Source: an uncultured bacterium (GTDB taxonomy: Bacteria > Actinomycetota > Aquicultoria > SKW223 > CALKMS01). Taken from it: a DNA stretch of 5,602 nucleotides. Positions 1 to 4,701 of this stretch are shown here, in pieces. Under the pieces are notes generated by a model. It had not been told where the DNA came from and ran no database searches. It worked only from the letters and a program-made list of their open reading frames with translations. Made by a program: the position numbers and the translations under genes. How positions within the stretch are numbered: the stretch's first letter is position 1; each line of letters begins with the position of its first letter. Location of the stretch: positions 1 through 5,602 of the forward strand of contig CALKMS010000025.1 of NCBI GenBank assembly GCA_938091145.1, in the 5' to 3' direction.

Positions 1-588
1 CGCCACTTCAGCCAGGTCCAGCTGGGAAAAACTTGATTGTTCTTTGAGCTGCGAAGTTTGAGCCAGGTTTAAAAGACCGGAAGACAAGGACTCTAAGTTT
101 TCAACTTCTTCCAGGCTTTCTTCTAAAACTTTTCTCGCTTCTCTGGCTGTCATTTTTTTCTCCCTTAAAGCCACCTCAATAGTAGTCTTTAAAGCCGTAA
201 GCGGGGTTCTCAGCTCATGCGAAGCATCAGAAACAAACCTTTCCTGTTCTTTCATCGCTTCTTCAATTGGCTCTAAGGTTTTCCCCGCCAAGAAATAACC
301 AGCCGCGCCAGCCAGAAGCAAAATTAAACCATTAGTATATAAAAGAATAATAAAGACCCTTCTTTTAGCTGCATCTAAGTGCTCTTTAAGAAAAGGAAAC
401 TGAGGTGGCCCTGGAAAATGAAACCTCATCATTTGTTGGTGCATTCCCTGTTCAACTGATTTGAACCTTCTTTCTATCTCGTTTGTAACACTCTGATAAA
501 TAACCATGCTAAAGAAAGCGCTGATGAGCATAATTATCAACAGATACCAGAGGGTAAGCTTGATTCGAGCAGAATGAAAAAGACTCAT
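1..588 (-). CDS. Sensor histidine kinase, C-terminus cut by window edge
   Basis: This is the N-terminal 196 residues of a membrane sensor kinase that would autophosphorylate on His and pass the phosphate to the adjacent response regulator. It has TM1 at about 13-32, a short outer loop at about 33-76 and TM2 at about 77-100. A short linker with little HAMP character (KTLEPIEEAMKEQE) follows. The H-box is FVSDASHELRTPL, with phospho-acceptor His at 124. The rest of the DHp helices runs to the edge, and the catalytic ATPase domain lies outside the window. The ATG at 588 is chosen because GAAGG sits six bases upstream and the first helix begins directly after it. The gene starts 26 bp after the regulator stop, so the two are cotranscribed. 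The outer loop is rich in Met, His and Phe (GMHQQMMRFHFPGPP, residues 48-62), which suggests but does not prove metal sensing. The kinase assignment is secure; the signal is unknown. Confidence 0.95.
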   Translation of the reverse strand, partial: MSLFHSARIKLTLWYLLIIMLISAFFSMVIYQSVTNEIERRFKSVEQGMHQQMMRFHFPGPPQFPFLKEHLDAAKRRVFIILLYTNGLILLLAGAAGYFLAGKTLEPIEEAMKEQERFVSDASHELRTPLTALKTTIEVALREKKMTAREARKVLEESLEEVENLESLSSGLLNLAQTSQLKEQSSFSQLDLAEVA

Positions 589-614
589 TTTTTACCTTCT
601 TCATCTTAAAATCT

Positions 615-1289
615 CTATTTTCCCAGACGATAGCCAAAACCTCGAACGGTGTGAATAAGAGGAGGCTTTCCCTTAAAAGGACGGTCAATCTTCTTCCTCA
701 AACTACCAATAAAAGCCTCGACTGTGTTGGGCAAGATATCGGCATCAAAATCCCAAACATGATTTATAATCTGGTCTTTGCTAACTACTTTCCCTTGATT
801 TCTCAATAGATACTCAAGGAGAGCAAACTCTTTACGAGAAAGGTCAATTTTTTTACCGGCTCTTTTCACTTCAAAACTTACCGTGTCAAGCGATAAGTCT
901 TTATACTCCAAAACCGTCTGTAAAATCTCTTTAGGCCGCCGAGTTAAAGCCCGAATTCTTGCTAGCAGTTCAGTAAAGGAAAAAGGCTTTACCAGATAAT
1001 CATCGGCCCCGGCATTTAAGCCTTCAACTTTTTCCTGAATTTGTCCCTTAGCAGTCAAGATTAAAATTGGAGTATTAACACCTTCCTGGCGCAATCGTCG
1101 GCAGATTTCTAATCCTGAAAGCTTGGGAAGCATCAAGTCCAGAATTATTACATCATAGTCTTCAGTTGCCGCCAGGTCATAACCGTACTCGCCATCATAA
1201 GCCACATCAACCGCAAAAGTTTCCTGCTCTAAACCTTTTTTTATCGAATTAGCTATTCGATGCTCGTCTTCAACTACTAAAACTCTCAC
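615..1289 (-). CDS. OmpR/PhoB-family response regulator
   Basis: This 224-residue DNA-binding response regulator is the partner of the downstream kinase. The receiver domain (about 1-115) has every key residue: acidic pair E7/D8, phospho-acceptor D51 (in IILDLMLP), T79 and K101 (in LVKPF). A winged-helix effector domain follows (about 125-224), with DLSRKEFALLEYLLRNQGKV and the C-terminal VRGFGYRLGK typical of the OmpR/PhoB class. The start is taken as GTG at 1289 because receiver homology begins there (MRVLVVEDE). The frame stays open to an ATG at 1376, but the extra 29 residues are low-complexity and have no family counterpart. No convincing Shine-Dalgarno lies just before the GTG, and a GATAAT hexamer lies seven bases upstream, so the message may be leaderless. 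It follows rbr after 158 bp and is coupled to the kinase by a 26-bp gap. The target genes cannot be told from sequence. Confidence 0.96.
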   Translation of the reverse strand: MRVLVVEDEHRIANSIKKGLEQETFAVDVAYDGEYGYDLAATEDYDVIILDLMLPKLSGLEICRRLRQEGVNTPILILTAKGQIQEKVEGLNAGADDYLVKPFSFTELLARIRALTRRPKEILQTVLEYKDLSLDTVSFEVKRAGKKIDLSRKEFALLEYLLRNQGKVVSKDQIINHVWDFDADILPNTVEAFIGSLRKKIDRPFKGKPPLIHTVRGFGYRLGK

Positions 1290-1296
1290 AAAAAAT

Positions 1297-1302
1297 ATTA
1301 TC
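1297..1302 (-). promoter_or_regulatory. Candidate -10 element of the response-regulator gene
   Basis: GATAAT on the minus strand matches the -10 consensus at five of six positions. It ends seven bases before the GTG start, which would place the transcript start at or next to that codon. The -35 position about 17 bp upstream (CAGCTT) is poor. This is a weak, inferred promoter that would let the two-component pair be expressed apart from the perR operon. Confidence 0.3.
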
Positions 1303-1374
1303 TCAAACTTCCTGAAAAAAAGCTGAAAAACCCCCCTTCCGGGTACCCTTAAGTCTCTGATTGGAGAGTTTTCC

Positions 1375-1418
1375 AAGCTAACAGCCTGAATTTATTATCA
1401 GACGGTAATTAACAGCTT
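1375..1418 (-). other. Imperfect hairpin between rbr and the response regulator
   Basis: On the minus strand a six-pair stem (GTCTGA with TCAGGC, one G-U pair, 1384-1403) has an eight-base loop. It sits inside an outer AAGCT/AGCTT pairing with unpaired flanks. No T-run follows, so it is a poor intrinsic terminator. It could attenuate read-through from rbr or stabilise the rbr 3' end. The rest of the 1290-1447 spacer shows only the short palindrome GGGTACCC near 1340. Confidence 0.2.
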
Positions 1419-1447
1419 CTTTTATTTTCTGTCGCTCGCTACCCCCA

Positions 1448-1942
1448 TTAATCAACTTTCTTAAACATATTCTTAGGAGCGCCACAAATAGGGCAGGTTT
1501 CTGGTGCCTCCCCTTCCACCGTATTGCCACAAACCTGGCAAACATAGTATTCCACTTCAGGGTTTTGACCCAGATTTTCCAAAGCTTTCCGATAAAGTGC
1601 GGCATGTACCTTCTCAACTTCATTAGCCAGGTGAAAACTCCGAACTGCGCTGTCTTTCCCTTCTGAAGCAGCTTCCTCAATCATCTTTGGATACATATTC
1701 TGGAACTCATATGATTCTCCATTGATTGCCGCTTCCAGATTTTCCTTAGTTGACTTGACTTCGCCCAACTCTTTCAAGTGATTGAGAGCGTGAATGGTTT
1801 CCGCCTCAGCGGCTGCTCGGAAAAGTTTAGCAACCTGCGGATACCCCTCTTCGTCAGCTTTTTTAGCAAAAGCCAGGTACTTCCTATTAGCTTGAGACTC
1901 ACCAGCAAAAGCCTCTTTTAAGTTCTTTTCTGTGTTGGACAT
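1448..1942 (-). CDS. rbr: Rubrerythrin (peroxide reductase)
   Basis: Rubrerythrin is a cytosolic non-haem iron protein that reduces hydrogen peroxide to water in anaerobes, using electrons from rubredoxin or NAD(P)H-linked reductases. The 164-residue product has the usual two domains. The N-terminal ferritin-like four-helix domain (about 1-130) carries the diiron ligand pattern: E15 (in AGESQANRKY), E48 with H51 (EAETIH), E76/E79 (NGESYEF), and E110 with H113 (EVEKVH). The C-terminal rubredoxin-like domain has CQVCG (C135, C138) and CPICG (C150, C153) for one FeS4 iron. The ATG at 1942 is chosen over an upstream in-frame codon at 1960 because GGAGGTG (1948-1954) sits five bases before it. It follows dfx after 83 bp on the same strand. 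With perR and dfx this forms a standard superoxide-to-peroxide-to-water pathway. Confidence 0.97.
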   Translation of the reverse strand: MSNTEKNLKEAFAGESQANRKYLAFAKKADEEGYPQVAKLFRAAAEAETIHALNHLKELGEVKSTKENLEAAINGESYEFQNMYPKMIEEAASEGKDSAVRSFHLANEVEKVHAALYRKALENLGQNPEVEYYVCQVCGNTVEGEAPETCPICGAPKNMFKKVD

Positions 1943-2025
1943 ACAAACACCTCCAAACAAAATTCTTATTTTTACTTATTTTTAACTAACCAAGGGCTCT
2001 TTCCCTCCCCCTTAAAATGAAAGAA

Positions 2026-2403
2026 CTATGACTTCCACAAACCATGCAAATTACAGTATTCGCGTGCAGTTACTTCATCAGTCTCAATTAAGAAAACCGC
2101 CTCTGGAGCTTGGCCAGGTTTCAAAAATTGGCGATAAGCTTTCCCATCAGCGATGAGCTCAACCCACTCAATATAATGAGTTTCTTCCATCGGATGAAGG
2201 ACACTGCCCACTTTAACCTTATAACCACCATCTATTTTTTCAACTATCGGAACATGCTTCTCAACCGCGGCGTCAACAGTGTTTTCTTCGTAGAGTTTCA
2301 TTGGCTGGCTACAACAAACGAGTTGACCTACCCCTTCATGAATAACTTCGACAATATTTCCGCAAACCTCGCACTTGTAAACTTGAAGTCTCTGAGTTGC
2401 CAT
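2026..2403 (-). CDS. dfx: Desulfoferrodoxin, two-iron superoxide reductase
   Basis: The enzyme reduces superoxide to hydrogen peroxide without making oxygen, in the cytosol of anaerobes. The 125-residue protein is full length for the two-iron class. Its N-terminal desulforedoxin-type centre is complete (C11, C14, C30, C31), giving the structural FeS4 site. The catalytic Fe(His)4Cys site is also complete: H50 in the conserved EKH motif (E48, K49), H70 (VLHP), H76 (ETHYIEW), and C117 with H120 (CNLHG). The ATG at 2403 is chosen because GGAGGT (2411-2416) lies seven bases upstream; an in-frame GTG at 2412 is inside that ribosome site. It starts 13 bp after the perR stop, so the two are clearly cotranscribed, and the peroxide it makes would be removed by the rubrerythrin encoded next. 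Confidence 0.97.
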   Translation of the reverse strand: MATQRLQVYKCEVCGNIVEVIHEGVGQLVCCSQPMKLYEENTVDAAVEKHVPIVEKIDGGYKVKVGSVLHPMEETHYIEWVELIADGKAYRQFLKPGQAPEAVFLIETDEVTAREYCNLHGLWKS

Positions 2404-2416
2404 TTGTCTCACCTCC

Positions 2417-2824
2417 TTACTTCCTTTTATTTACTCGGCATTTGGGACAAAGCCCATAAAAATTAACCTGGGTTTTTTGCACTTCAAAACCTTCTAAACT
2501 CCTGGCTTCTTTTAATAACGGAATAGCCAAGTCTACATCAAACAATTGATTGCAAGAAAAGCAATAAAAGTGATGATGAAACGAAGTATCGGGGTCAAAT
2601 CTTTTTCTGGTCGGGTCAATATTCAACTCTTGAATTAAGCCTTTCGCTTTAAAAGTTTCCAAAATATTGTAAACGGTAGCAAAAGAAATGGTGGGAAACT
2701 TTTTCTTTAAGGCTTGAAAAACTGCCTCAGCTGAAGGATGACTTTTGTTTCCCTCAAGATAATTGAGGACAGCCAACCTCTGCGGCGTCAATTTTAACCC
2801 TAAAGCTTGATAATTTTTAATCAT
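2417..2824 (-). CDS. perR: PerR-type peroxide-sensing repressor (Fur family)
   Basis: This 135-residue metal-dependent repressor has an N-terminal winged helix (LTPQRLAVLNYL at 12-23, ISFATVYNILETF recognition region at 46-58) and a C-terminal dimerisation domain. The structural zinc site is four Cys: C88, C91, C126, C129. Aligned to Bacillus subtilis PerR, all five regulatory-metal ligands are present: H29 (HPSAE), D77 (RFD), H83, H85 and D96. Asp at the last position is typical of PerR, whereas Fur proteins usually have Glu there, so PerR is preferred over Fur or Zur. In PerR, peroxide oxidises His of the Fe(II) site and releases DNA. The ATG at 2824 has no Shine-Dalgarno; a TTG at 2833 would add three residues. 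It is the first gene of the perR-dfx-rbr operon and probably represses itself through the operator at 2839-2856. Confidence 0.92.
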   Translation of the reverse strand: MIKNYQALGLKLTPQRLAVLNYLEGNKSHPSAEAVFQALKKKFPTISFATVYNILETFKAKGLIQELNIDPTRKRFDPDTSFHHHFYCFSCNQLFDVDLAIPLLKEARSLEGFEVQKTQVNFYGLCPKCRVNKRK

Positions 2825-2838
2825 TTTTAACAAAAAAA

Positions 2839-2867
2839 CGTTATCAAATTAGAACGATTTTTGTCAA
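2839..2867 (-). promoter_or_regulatory. perR operon promoter with Per/Fur-box-like operator
   Basis: Reading the minus strand, a perfect TTGACA -35 (2862-2867) is followed after 16 bp by GATAAC (2840-2845), four of six to the -10 consensus. Between and over them lies an interrupted palindrome, CGTTCTAATTTGATAACG (2839-2856), with 12 of 18 positions symmetric. Its core TTCTAAT/TTGATAA resembles the two arms of the Per box TTATAAT-N-ATTATAA but lacks the central spacer base. A repressor bound here would block RNA polymerase, which fits negative autoregulation by PerR. The predicted transcript start is only about 8-10 bases before the ATG. Confidence 0.7.
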
Positions 2868-2884
2868 GTAAAATTTTTAATTGC

Positions 2885-2915
2885 TTGCAGTTCTAATCCC
2901 TAAATTGGTTAAAAT
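2885..2915 (+). promoter_or_regulatory. Candidate divergent promoter of the membrane-protein gene
   Basis: TTGCAG (2885-2890) and TAAAAT (2910-2915, five of six to the -10 consensus) are separated by 19 bp, slightly longer than ideal. The -10 ends seven bases before the TTG start at 2923. It lies back to back with the perR promoter, so PerR could affect both. Confidence 0.3.
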
Positions 2916-2922
2916 ATAGTAG

Positions 2923-3414
2923 TTGAGCAGTTTAAGGAGGAAGAAAACAACAATATTTTCCAAAGAAACACAGCCATCTAAAGTTAAAGGTTTTAAAAGT
3001 ACTTCAATTATTGCGGCATTGATTTGTGCTCCTTTTATAATTTCCCACCTAATTTTGATAATAATGAGCAAGAATTACTTTGCAATGTGGAAAGAAGCAG
3101 GAAGCAAACTGGCGGTGGTAAACACAATGTCTTACCTAACAGAAGATTCTTTAAGACTTATACTTTTTATAGCGGTAGTGCTGATAATTGATGTTTTAGC
3201 CTTCGTCCTTATGTACTTTTTAGCTAAAAAATACGGGACTGGCTTGCTTTTCGCCCCAATCCCCATTTACATAGCAATCCTGACAGTTATTTTATTTCTG
3301 CTTTTTGCCCCCCTGTTTGAAGCTATCACCCACGGAATCAGACCTCTTCGTAAGTCTGAACTGCTAAAACAAAACCTAGTCTTTAAGCTTCTTTACTCGG
3401 ATCCTACAAATTAA
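2923..3414 (+). CDS. Small integral membrane protein of unknown function
   Basis: I do not recognise a family. With a TTG start the product is 163 residues. It has a basic N-terminal tail (RRKK at 5-8, more Lys to 25) and three likely membrane helices at about 29-48, 79-101 and 108-135. A short amphipathic segment lies between helices 1 and 2 (FAMWKEAGSKLAVV), and the tail is basic (RPLRKSELLKQN). The positive tail before TM1 suggests a cytoplasmic N-terminus. The start is uncertain. TTG at 2923 has no ribosome site upstream, while a perfect AAGGAGG (2934-2940) lies inside the frame, with the only nearby candidate being ATA at 2953. The first in-frame ATG (3064) would cut into TM1 and is unlikely. 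It is divergent from perR with a shared intergenic region; no other functional clue is visible. Confidence 0.7.
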   Translation: MSSLRRKKTTIFSKETQPSKVKGFKSTSIIAALICAPFIISHLILIIMSKNYFAMWKEAGSKLAVVNTMSYLTEDSLRLILFIAVVLIIDVLAFVLMYFLAKKYGTGLLFAPIPIYIAILTVILFLLFAPLFEAITHGIRPLRKSELLKQNLVFKLLYSDPTN

Positions 3415-3428
3415 TCATATATTATAAA

Positions 3429-3455
3429 ATCTTAAAAGCAGTTTGATTTTAAGAT
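3429..3455 (+). terminator. AT-rich hairpin after the membrane-protein gene
   Basis: ATCTTAAAA (3429-3437) and TTTTAAGAT (3447-3455) form a perfect nine-pair stem with a nine-base loop, starting 15 bases after the stop codon. The position suits a terminator. The stem has only one G-C pair and no clean T-run follows (AAGGTTTTAAAT), so termination is weakly supported. Confidence 0.4.
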
Positions 3456-3467
3456 AAGGTTTTAAAT

Positions 3468-3581
3468 ATGCTGGTCAGAAAAAGGAGAGGTGGTCTGACC
3501 CCAGACTTACAAAAGTGCATTGCTCACTTAAAAGGGAAAGACTTTGGCCAGGCTCTTCAGTTTGTCAACTACCGCTCTTGA
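3468..3581 (+). CDS. Possible 37-residue small ORF
   Basis: An ATG with AAGG eight bases upstream (3456-3459) opens a 37-residue frame ending at TGA 3579-3581. The product starts MLVRKRRGG and continues with a Lys-rich, possibly helical segment (LQKCIAHLKGKDFGQALQF). It has no recognised family, signal or membrane segment. It overlaps the GGTCAGA/TCTGACC inverted repeat, so its first codons may simply reflect that element. It could be a real small basic protein, a transposase-related remnant or chance; chance is quite possible at this length. Confidence 0.22.
   Translation: MLVRKRRGGLTPDLQKCIAHLKGKDFGQALQFVNYRS
3473..3506. repeat. Two mutually exclusive hairpins, mobile-element-end-like
   Basis: GGTCAGA (3473-3479) pairs perfectly with TCTGACC (3494-3500) across a 14-base purine-rich loop. 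The same 3' arm can instead form GTCTG-ACCC-CAGAC (3493-3506), five pairs with a four-base loop. The core GGTCTGACCCCAGAC resembles, from memory, short palindromes found near IS200/REP-associated tyrosine transposases. No transposase is present here, so a mobile-element remnant is only an inference. Confidence 0.35.
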
Positions 3582-3660
3582 TAAGGTTTTCCTATCTTCA
3601 CTCGGGCAAAACAGATCCTGGCTTCAAAAGTTTTAGATTCTCGTAGTTTAGCTTTGCCAG

Positions 3661-3856
3661 AACAAAGCCTTACTTAGCTTATTCATAAGAAGTTTTTAAT
3701 TAACTTTTCAACAAAAAAGCCTTTACCCTGCTTCTCAGCAAGAAAGTTTTACTTAACTTTTCCTTCTCTAACCTCTCATATTTAGCTTCTTTTTTTGCTT
3801 TTTAACGAAAAGGTTTTTCCCGGCTTCTCAACAAGAAATTTTTAGAAAGTTTTCAC
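3661..3856. repeat. Degenerate direct repeats, each with a bulged hairpin
   Basis: Three related units of about 50 bases start near 3661, 3710 and 3804. Each runs AAC-A-rich, then a hairpin, then TTTT and A/T-rich sequence. The hairpins are at 3672-3693 (ACTT AG CTTA-TTCA-TAAG AAGT), 3721-3746 (CTTT AC CCTGCT-TCTC-AGCAAG AAAG) and 3814-3839 (TTTT TC CCGGCT-TCTC-AACAAG AAAT). Outer stem, two-base bulge, inner stem and four-base loop are kept while the bases change. Hairpin 2 to 3 is about 93 bases, roughly two periods, and the gap holds a poorer copy. Weaker fragments may extend left to about 3585. The imperfect pairs are G-U if transcribed from the minus strand but C-A from the plus strand. 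No open frame covers the region. Function is unknown. Confidence 0.45.
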
Positions 3857-3863
3857 TTTTTTG

Positions 3864-3898
3864 TTTTTGTTTTAGGTTTGCTTCCAACCCAACAAAAA
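3864..3898. other. AT-rich hairpin in the gene-free gap
   Basis: TTTTTGTT (3864-3871) pairs with AACAAAAA (3891-3898). After a small internal loop, GGTT (3875-3878) pairs with AACC (3886-3889) around a seven-base loop. No T-run follows on either strand, so it is not a standard intrinsic terminator. It may mark the right end of the repeat array. Confidence 0.3.
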
Positions 3899-3944
3899 TT
3901 AAGCCACCCTTAACCAGGTTTTCTCGAACTACTTAAATTCCCAC

Positions 3945-3972
3945 ATTATCGTATTATCGATAATATGAGAAT
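3945..3972. promoter_or_regulatory. Operator-like palindrome, copy 1, before the protease
   Basis: The centre TATTATCGATAATA (3952-3965) is a perfect 14-bp palindrome. It is flanked by ATTATC on the left and GAGAAT on the right, giving a 28-bp near-palindrome. Its first 24 bases (3945-3968) are identical to 5349-5372. It lies about 126 bp before the protease start. Sharing this site with the arsR upstream region points to a common regulator, most simply the ArsR-family protein. Confidence 0.6.
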
Positions 3973-3992
3973 AAAGGGGTGTTTTTGGAGTA

Positions 3993-4024
3993 AAGTATAG
4001 GCTTTGGTTTAAAAAACTATACTT
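3993..4024 (+). other. Eight-pair inverted repeat upstream of the protease
   Basis: AAGTATAG (3993-4000) and CTATACTT (4017-4024) are perfect inverted copies with a 16-base spacer. If transcribed they form a leader hairpin; as DNA they could be a second regulator site. TATACT (4018-4023) resembles a -10 element but has no matching -35. The protease promoter is not clear. Confidence 0.4.
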
Positions 4025-4098
4025 AATGGTAGTTGAAACCTATCCCTTCGGCTGATTAACATGCTCTAAAAAAAGTTGAAATCAAGGAAGATTAAATC

Positions 4099-4683
4099 AT
4101 GGGAGTTGCTATATTTTTGCGCAAGCTCAAGTTTAAACTCATTTTTGTCGGAGTGGGTATATTTCTACTTCTTGTATCAATACCCGCTGTCGCGCTAGCT
4201 TTTTCCTATTCAGCCATCCGCTGGTGGAGCACGACTACCTATGTAAGGTATGATTCAAGCGTCCCCGACAGCTGGCAATCCAGTGGGGCTCTCTACAACG
4301 CCCGGAGAGCCTGGAACAACGCCGGTTCGAAATTCCGAATTTACTACAGCAGTTCTTCAGAGAATGTAGTCAAAGCCGGTTACTATGGCAAGACCGATTG
4401 GATAGCGAAAGCGAGCATCAATTACAACCTGTTAGGCTATATCAATCAGGCAGAAATAATATTTAATCGTAGCTACCCCTGGTCAACCACTGGAGCCTCA
4501 GACTATTACGATGTGCAAAACATTGCTACCCATGAATTCGGTCACTGGCTCCAGCTCAATGACCTTTATTCCTCAACCGATTATTATAAGACTATGTACG
4601 GTCATGCGAAAACTGGTGAGACTTACAAGCGCACACTGCATTCAGATGACATCGCGGGCATAAAATATATCTATGGGGAATAG
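4099..4683 (+). CDS. Secreted or anchored metzincin-type zinc metalloprotease
   Basis: This 194-residue protease has an N-terminal hydrophobic segment (about 14-34, basic residues before it) that acts as a signal peptide or anchor, so it works outside the cytoplasm. AVALA at 30-34 is a plausible cleavage site. The zinc site is HEFGHWLQLND: H145, catalytic E146, H149 and D155. Asp as third ligand, in place of the usual His, recalls snapalysin. The Met-turn is TMYG (M166). The end SDDIAGIKYIYG (182-193) is a common ending in bacterial matrixin-like domains, so M10/M7-like is the best call. There is no room for a propeptide beyond a few residues after the signal. The matured part is rich in Trp, Tyr and Ser. 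The ATG at 4099 has AAGGAAG eight bases upstream. It is followed after 18 bp by a membrane-anchored protein, making a two-gene operon. The substrate is unknown. Confidence 0.88.
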   Translation: MGVAIFLRKLKFKLIFVGVGIFLLLVSIPAVALAFSYSAIRWWSTTTYVRYDSSVPDSWQSSGALYNARRAWNNAGSKFRIYYSSSSENVVKAGYYGKTDWIAKASINYNLLGYINQAEIIFNRSYPWSTTGASDYYDVQNIATHEFGHWLQLNDLYSSTDYYKTMYGHAKTGETYKRTLHSDDIAGIKYIYGE

Positions 4684-4701
4684 GAAGAGGAGGTGAGTAA
4701 A

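Larger units (their letters stand above)
3415..4098. other. 684-bp stretch without a recognised gene
   Basis: Between the membrane protein and the protease I find no coding region longer than the possible 37-residue ORF at 3468. The contents in order are an AT hairpin, alternative GGTCAGA hairpins, the degenerate repeat array, another AT hairpin, the TATTATCGATAATA palindrome, an eight-pair inverted repeat and the protease ribosome site. The plus strand is notably T-rich from about 3680 to 3880. No tRNA, rRNA or known riboswitch was recognised. Minus-strand translations of the array are broken by frequent stops. Confidence 0.6.

Noticed and set aside
1290..1376. 29-residue N-terminal extension of the response regulator to an ATG at 1376
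   Set aside because: The receiver domain starts at the GTG at 1289; the extension has no family counterpart and spans low-complexity spacer DNA.
1378..1680. 100-residue minus-strand open frame
   Set aside because: It overlaps the rubrerythrin rubredoxin domain in another frame and shows no recognisable features.
2110..2466. 118-residue open frame on the plus strand
   Set aside because: It is antisense to dfx and the end of perR, both of which have complete conserved motifs; it has no domain signature.
2877..3071. 64-residue minus-strand open frame
   Set aside because: It runs antisense through the divergent promoter region and the membrane-protein N-terminus and has no coding signature.
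3585..3944. Decayed minus-strand gene in the repeat region
   Set aside because: Translations have frequent stops in every frame I followed and no family motif; direct repeats with hairpins describe the region better.
4026..4055. Nine-residue leader-peptide ORF (MVVETYPFG)
   Set aside because: No ribosome site precedes it, there is no run of a regulatory amino acid, and no terminator/antiterminator pair follows.
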